A stretch of DNA of 64,000 bases, from positions 16,258 to 80,257 of the forward strand of contig SLNO01000024.1 of assembly GCA_007132975.1 (NCBI GenBank), read 5' to 3'. The notes under the pieces were generated by a model. It saw only the letters and a list, made by a program, of their open reading frames with translations. It was not told where the DNA came from and did no database searches. Below, one piece after another: positions 60,837-64,000 of the stretch. The stretch's first letter is position 1; every line of letters starts with the position of its first letter. The DNA comes from Balneolales bacterium. Its GTDB lineage: Bacteria; Bacteroidota; Rhodothermia; Balneolales; Natronogracilivirgulaceae. The position numbers and the translations under genes were made by a program.

Positions 60837-60850
60837 AGAGGAGGAAACTC
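60837..60850 (+). promoter_or_regulatory. Strong Shine-Dalgarno sequence of the kinase gene
   Basis: AGAGGAGGAAACTC immediately precedes ATG 60851, with the AGGAGG core 6 bases before it. Almost no other gene in the window has such a site, so this gene's translation initiation is unusual for the genome. Confidence 0.7.
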
Positions 60851-61882
60851 ATGGGGGAAACCCTCAAGGTATTGATCATAGAGGACGAGCCGGTCGATGC
60901 CGAGCTAATTGAGGTAGAGCTTCAAAAGGCCGGCCTTGAGGCTCAGTGCACCAGGGTGGAATCTGCCGCTGCACTGGAAGAAGCACTCGAAAGCGACACT
61001 TGGGATATCATCATCAGCGACTACAACCTGCCGGGCTTTGATGGACTGTCGGCTCTTGAGATCGTTAAAAATACCGGCATGGACATCCCTTTTATCATTG
61101 TTTCCGGAACCGTGGGTGAGGAAATAGCGGTGGAGGCCGTTGTTGCCGGAGCCCAGGATTATGTGATGAAAGATAACCTCCGAAGGGTTCCTGTGGCCGT
61201 CAAAAGAGAGATACAGAACAAAAAGCTTCGCGAAGGAAAGCTTCAGGCAGATCGGCAGATCCGGGAATCACTTGAGGAGAAGGAAGTGCTGCTAAAGGAG
61301 ATCCATCATCGGGTGAAAAACAATCTGGCAATTATTTCCGCTCTGCTGACCCTGCAGTCAGACTATGTAAAAGACGAGGAAGCCAGGGAACCGTTCATGG
61401 AGAGCATAGGTCGGATCAAGACCATGGCGCTGGTTCACGAGAGACTTTACCAGTCCGATACCTTTGCCTGGGTAGAGATGGGCGATTATGTGCGTCAGCT
61501 GGTTGAAACCATCAAGGAAACCTTTGAGGCGGATTCGTCCGGAATTTCTATGCATGTTGATTGTGACAACACCGTACTTGACATAACAACGGCAATTCCG
61601 TGTGGACTGATCATCAATGAGCTGATCACCAATGCCTACAAACACGCATTTCGGGGAAGGGAGTCCGGCAATATCCACCTGAAACTGAAAAAGGACCGCG
61701 AATTGGATGAATATCAACTTGAAGTGATGGACGATGGTGTGGGACTTCCGGACGAAGTGATATCCGGTAAAAGCAACAATTTGGGCTTTAATATTGTGCG
61801 TGGCCTTTCACGCCAGATTTCGGCCAATCTGCATATGACAGGCCGTGATGGGGCGCACCTGCTGCTGACGTTCAAAAGCTGA
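60851..61882 (+). CDS. Receiver-domain/HisKA_2 sensor kinase
   Basis: The 343-residue cytoplasmic protein has an N-terminal receiver domain (residues 1-122; Asp57 in IIISDYNLPGFDG, Lys107 in YVMKDN), a coiled-coil linker (~122-148) and a HisKA_2/HATPase kinase of the HWE-like type (LLKEIHHRVKNNLAIISALL, probable His153; N-box LIINELITNAYKHAF; G-box DDGVGLPD and NNLGFNIVRGL). It lacks a sensor or membrane segment, so it probably receives a phosphate and passes it to a response regulator elsewhere. A strong Shine-Dalgarno sequence precedes it. No cognate regulator is adjacent. Confidence 0.92.
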   Translation: MGETLKVLIIEDEPVDAELIEVELQKAGLEAQCTRVESAAALEEALESDTWDIIISDYNLPGFDGLSALEIVKNTGMDIPFIIVSGTVGEEIAVEAVVAGAQDYVMKDNLRRVPVAVKREIQNKKLREGKLQADRQIRESLEEKEVLLKEIHHRVKNNLAIISALLTLQSDYVKDEEAREPFMESIGRIKTMALVHERLYQSDTFAWVEMGDYVRQLVETIKETFEADSSGISMHVDCDNTVLDITTAIPCGLIINELITNAYKHAFRGRESGNIHLKLKKDRELDEYQLEVMDDGVGLPDEVISGKSNNLGFNIVRGLSRQISANLHMTGRDGAHLLLTFKS

Positions 61883-61888
61883 GTAACG

Positions 61889-62698
61889 CTACACCAGCTC
61901 CGAAATGAGGATGTCCGCCACGTTTTCCCAACTGGCGCAAACAAAATCAGGTTCCGGCATGTTGTCAACCTGCCCGTTCGTCAGACCGTATGTACCAGGG
62001 GTCAGTCGCTGGTTAGAGTCGGGATCGGGAGTTTCAGCCGTTTTATTAACGCCAGCAAAACCGGTGTAAAGGATGGCATGCATCCCCAGTGATTTGGCGC
62101 CGCGGATGTCCGTCTTCAGCATGTCGCCGACGTGCCAGGAATCTTCCGGCCGGGCGCCGGTAGCCTGGAGGACTGTCTCGAAGGCCTTGCGGTGCGGCTT
62201 GCTCACACCCGTTTCGTCGCTGAAGGCAAAGGCGTCGAAGTACTGCAGCACGCCCTGCTGATCGAGATAGCGCCGGATTACCGATCCGGGTGAGAACATG
62301 GTGTCGGATATGATGGACAGGTGGAGATAGAGGCTGAGGTTTGCCAGCGCTTCATGCACGCCTTCGGCCAGCTGGGGCGGACCCTCAAACAGGGACTCGC
62401 GAAAAGCTTCGGTCAGTTCGTCAACCTCGACAGGCTTGGCCGGTATGGCAAGTACGTTGAGCATGGCCTGGACCAGCTCGGCGGCCGACTGGGTCCGCTG
62501 CTTGCCTAACCACTCTTCATCAAAGGCCCGTGAAACATGCCTGCGCGCCTCAATGATAGCCTCATCGGTAGGTTCTTTGTCGTAGCGCCGCGATACAGTT
62601 CGCAACGCTTTCATGCGGGCCTGTGTACGCTTCTCGCCGTTGGAATCGGCACGGACCAGCGTATCCCAGAAGTCTACGCTAACCATTTGGGTTTTCAT
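61889..62698 (-). CDS. HAD superfamily protein with altered motif I
   Basis: The 269-residue protein has a HAD fold with cap: motif I VSVDFWDTLVRAD (Asp9), motif II LSIISDTMFSPG, motif III Lys in ETGVSKPHRKAFE and motif IV WHVGDMLKTDIRGAKSLG. The second Asp of motif I (acid/base in phosphatases) is replaced by Trp11, and a DFWDTL form occurs in a HAD subfamily whose activity is uncertain. Its start codon abuts three tandem copies of the dispersed element. Its end is 7 bases from the convergent kinase gene. Confidence 0.85.
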   Translation of the reverse strand: MKTQMVSVDFWDTLVRADSNGEKRTQARMKALRTVSRRYDKEPTDEAIIEARRHVSRAFDEEWLGKQRTQSAAELVQAMLNVLAIPAKPVEVDELTEAFRESLFEGPPQLAEGVHEALANLSLYLHLSIISDTMFSPGSVIRRYLDQQGVLQYFDAFAFSDETGVSKPHRKAFETVLQATGARPEDSWHVGDMLKTDIRGAKSLGMHAILYTGFAGVNKTAETPDPDSNQRLTPGTYGLTNGQVDNMPEPDFVCASWENVADILISELV

Positions 62699-62798
62699 CT
62701 GTTTAAAATGTTGGATTTATATGGTCAGATAGAATGTCCATGACGTTTTTAATCATACTCCTGTGTGACCGGTAGATGTCCGGTCATGGACATTTCAT
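62699..62798 (-). repeat. 100-bp dispersed leader element, copy C1
   Basis: This is the unit nearest the HAD gene, ending TTTTAAACAG exactly at its ATG (TAA-ACAG-ATG). The sequence is identical to copy A at 21942-22041, including arms, hairpin, AGGAG and the frame 62703-62756 (MIKNVMDILSDHINPTF). It is the first of three tandem 100-bp units. Confidence 0.95.
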
Positions 62799-62898
62799 CT
62801 GTTTAAAATTTTGGATTTATATGGTCAGATAGAATGTCCATGACGTTTATAATCATCCTCCTGTGTGACCGGTAGATGTCCGGTCATGAACATTTCAT
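62799..62898 (-). repeat. 100-bp dispersed leader element, copy C2
   Basis: This middle unit of the array differs from C1 at five positions. AGGAGG precedes ATG. The frame 62803-62856 reads MIINVMDILSDHINPKF, and the 5' arm is AATGTTCATGAC, giving one G-U or mismatch in the 12-bp stem. Confidence 0.95.
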
Positions 62899-62993
62899 GT
62901 GTTTAAAACTTTGGATTTATAAGGTCACATAGAATGTCCATGACGTTTTTAAACATGCTCCTGTGTGACCGGTGCAATGCCGGTCATGGAATT
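62899..62993 (-). repeat. 100-bp dispersed leader element, copy C3
   Basis: This third unit is more diverged. The frame 62903-62956 reads MFKNVMDILCDLINPKF before TAA. The inner hairpin keeps its stem (GACCGG / CCGGTC) while its loop changes to CATTGCA. Its 5' end is altered (TAAATTCC in place of GAAATGTCC). Confidence 0.93.
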
Positions 62994-63030
62994 TAAGTCA
63001 ATTTAAAATTCATAAGGTCACATTGATAAC
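62994..63030 (-). repeat. Partial fourth unit of the element array
   Basis: On the minus strand this stretch reads ATGTGACCTTATGAATTTTA and then AATTGACTT, matching only the 3' third of the element. It marks the decayed distal end of the array. Confidence 0.6.
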
Positions 63031-63351
63031 AAGTGACGTAAGTGATCGAACTCGTGCTTGTCCAGAAGATGCCCGCTCAAGGACTATCGATTATCAAACA
63101 TCATCATTACAGCTATCTGTTTCCAGATTACCGAACCCGAACACCTAAATCGGTATTATCATTCGTTGCCATTCGAACCAAGCCGGATTTTTATTTAATT
63201 CAACAAACCGCAGGTTGTCAAAGTGCGCGCCGAGTGGTAATTTATCCGCGGTCAACAAACCCGAAAATCATTTTCCGAACAACCGGTGCTCACCGGTCCG
63301 GCATCCCGGAGTCACAGGGATCCGGCCAGGGTCACCAACGGTCTGCACCAC
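63031..63351. other. Spacer of about 320 bases upstream of pyrR
   Basis: This is the divergent region between the element array and pyrR. It contains a weak PyrR-site-like sequence near 63320-63333. An open + frame starting at 63042 overlaps pyrR out of frame and shows no protein-like features. I see no clear promoter or terminator. Confidence 0.5.
63320..63333 (+). promoter_or_regulatory. Possible PyrR-binding-loop-like sequence
   Basis: GATCCGGCCAGGGT matches the Gram-positive PyrR RNA consensus ARUCCNGNGAGGYU at 11 of 14 positions and lies about 18 bases before the pyrR start. No anti-terminator or terminator pair is obvious, and the match is modest. Confidence 0.2.
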
Positions 63352-63900
63352 ATGGCACAAACCCTGCTAACTGCCGAGGACATCGACCGCACCTACATGC
63401 GGCTCGCCCATCAGTTCGTGGAACCGTTTGACAACCTCGATACGCTGGCCATCATCGGCATGCAGACCCGCGGGGTGGATATCGCCCGCCGCATCCACGG
63501 TATCATCAAAGAGCGATTTTCGGTGGACCTGCCGCTGGGCGTGCTCGACACCACCTTCTACCGCGACGATTTCCGCACCAAGATGAAAATCCCGACCGTG
63601 CAGATCACCGACATCCCGTTCGACCTTTTCGGAATGGATCTGATCCTGGTGGATGATGTGCTCTACACGGGGCGTACGGTGCGGTCTGCGATGGATGCGC
63701 TGATGAGCTTCGGGCGTCCGGCCAGCGTTCGGTTCTGCTGCATGGTGGACCGCGGTCACCGCGAGTTGCCGGTCACCGCCGACTACGTCGGGATCTACGT
63801 ACCCACCCATCTCAACGAGGAGATCCGGGTGCTCACCCAGGAACAGGACGGACGGCAAGCTGTGCTGGTCGTCGACAAAGAAGAGGAGCCGCGACCGTGA
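63352..63900 (+). CDS. pyrR: PyrR, bifunctional pyr operon regulator/uracil phosphoribosyltransferase
   Basis: ATG 63352 (MAQTLLTAEDIDRTYMRLA) gives 182 residues of the PRTase fold: IIGMQTRGVDIARRI near the N-terminus, TFYRDDFRTK, the PRPP loop DLILVDDVLYTGRTVRSAMDAL and VDRGHRELPVTADYVG. PyrR binds pyr mRNA with UMP and also has uracil phosphoribosyltransferase activity. Its stop overlaps the start of pyrB (GTGA), so the two are coupled, in line with control of pyrimidine synthesis. The upstream in-frame extension to 63286 is unlikely. Confidence 0.95.
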   Translation: MAQTLLTAEDIDRTYMRLAHQFVEPFDNLDTLAIIGMQTRGVDIARRIHGIIKERFSVDLPLGVLDTTFYRDDFRTKMKIPTVQITDIPFDLFGMDLILVDDVLYTGRTVRSAMDALMSFGRPASVRFCCMVDRGHRELPVTADYVGIYVPTHLNEEIRVLTQEQDGRQAVLVVDKEEEPRP

Positions 63901-64000
63901 CCCCGACCGAGGATGCAACCTACGTTTTTCCGCACCGGCATTTGCTTGGACTGAAAGACTATTCCGCAGAAGACATCCTCCACGTGCTGGACCAGACCGA
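63897..64000 (+). CDS. pyrB: PyrB, aspartate carbamoyltransferase (5' part)
   Basis: The window ends after ~34 codons. The GTG start at 63897 overlaps the pyrR stop. The sequence VFPHRHLLGLKDYSAEDIL is the N-terminal polar-loop region of aspartate carbamoyltransferase catalytic chains. It carries out the first committed step of pyrimidine synthesis and would be cotranscribed with pyrR. Confidence 0.88.
   Translation, partial: MTPTEDATYVFPHRHLLGLKDYSAEDILHVLDQT

Larger units (their letters stand above)
60344..60850. other. Spacer of about 500 bases between divergent sucC and the kinase gene
   Basis: It holds one dispersed-element copy (60463-60559) and two hairpins, TTTCATCCG/CGGATGAAA at 60607-60632 and CAGGA/TCCTG at 60639-60656. 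A Shine-Dalgarno sequence lies directly before the kinase gene. No protein-coding frame stands out. Confidence 0.55.

Noticed and set aside
62699..63030. CRISPR array interpretation of the tandem units
   Set aside because: The units are 100 bp, contiguous without spacers, and each contains a micro-ORF; no cas genes are present.
63042..63431. 129-codon frame upstream of and overlapping pyrR
   Set aside because: It overlaps pyrR in another frame, and its sequence lacks protein-like features.

Overview
The window reads as chromosomal DNA of a Gram-negative bacterium of the Balneolota/Rhodothermota side of the Bacteroidota (inference). Two secreted proteins carry type IX secretion C-terminal domains of the 'NPFNPTT ... 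SGVY ... LVK' kind. There is a bacillithiol synthase (BshA), a batC-batD-batE set, a nosDFY cluster of the Bacteroidota type, and one promoter candidate (upstream of secG) of the Bacteroidota TTTG-N19-TAnnTTTG form. Shine-Dalgarno sequences are rare and TTG/GTG starts are common. I see no rRNA, tRNA, CRISPR array, prophage or insertion sequence.

Layout. 1-7038: end of a nitrous-oxide-respiration cluster (tail of an upstream His-rich protein, nosD, nosF, nosY, cupin, heme A synthase, an orphan heme-copper-oxidase-like membrane protein, and a small membrane protein of the type found beside nos genes). 7218-14778: secreted subtilisin, UPF0182 membrane protein, sodium/solute symporter and an outer-membrane protein. 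14863-20310: a spermine-synthase-like enzyme, MnmE, a decayed AAA/DUF4143 ATPase and a secreted GLUG-repeat protein. 20882-34913: MscS channel, sialate O-acetylesterase, P1 peptidase, Asp/Glu racemase, GH42 galactosidase, NAD-binding DUF2867 protein, HAD phosphatase, outer-membrane beta-barrel, MFS transporter and RimO. 35046-48508: RNA m5C methyltransferase, second MscS channel, SecG, SRAP protein, CPBP protease, DEAD-box helicase, M48 protease, GH3 lipoprotein, SpmA/SpmB and a trans-sulfuration PLP enzyme. 48711-64000: 2-oxoacid dehydrogenase E2, panC-panD, M20 dipeptidase, batE/batD/batC, yebC, bshA, sucC, a receiver-HisKA_2 kinase, a HAD protein, pyrR and the start of pyrB.

The most unusual content is not a gene. 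A dispersed family of about 100-bp intergenic elements occurs at least nine times, plus two fragments. Most copies point toward the adjacent gene, and in four clear cases the element ends exactly at that gene's start codon. Copies may be in tandem (3.3 units at 62699-63030, 2 units at 30495-30694). Each good copy has a 12-bp inverted repeat, an inner hairpin that changes sequence while keeping pairing, an AGGAG motif and a 15-17 codon reading frame (MIKNVMDILSDHINPTF type) whose stop lies 4 bases before the following ATG. Two copies about 41 kb apart in opposite orientation are identical over at least 103 bases. This looks like a mobile or gene-converted 5'-leader module and is the best candidate for an undescribed system here.

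A second theme is hydrophilic low-complexity insertions or extensions in otherwise conserved enzymes (NosF, heme A synthase, MnmE, PanC, the P1 peptidase, the RNA methyltransferase, the PLP enzyme), together with several short tandem repeats at gene ends.
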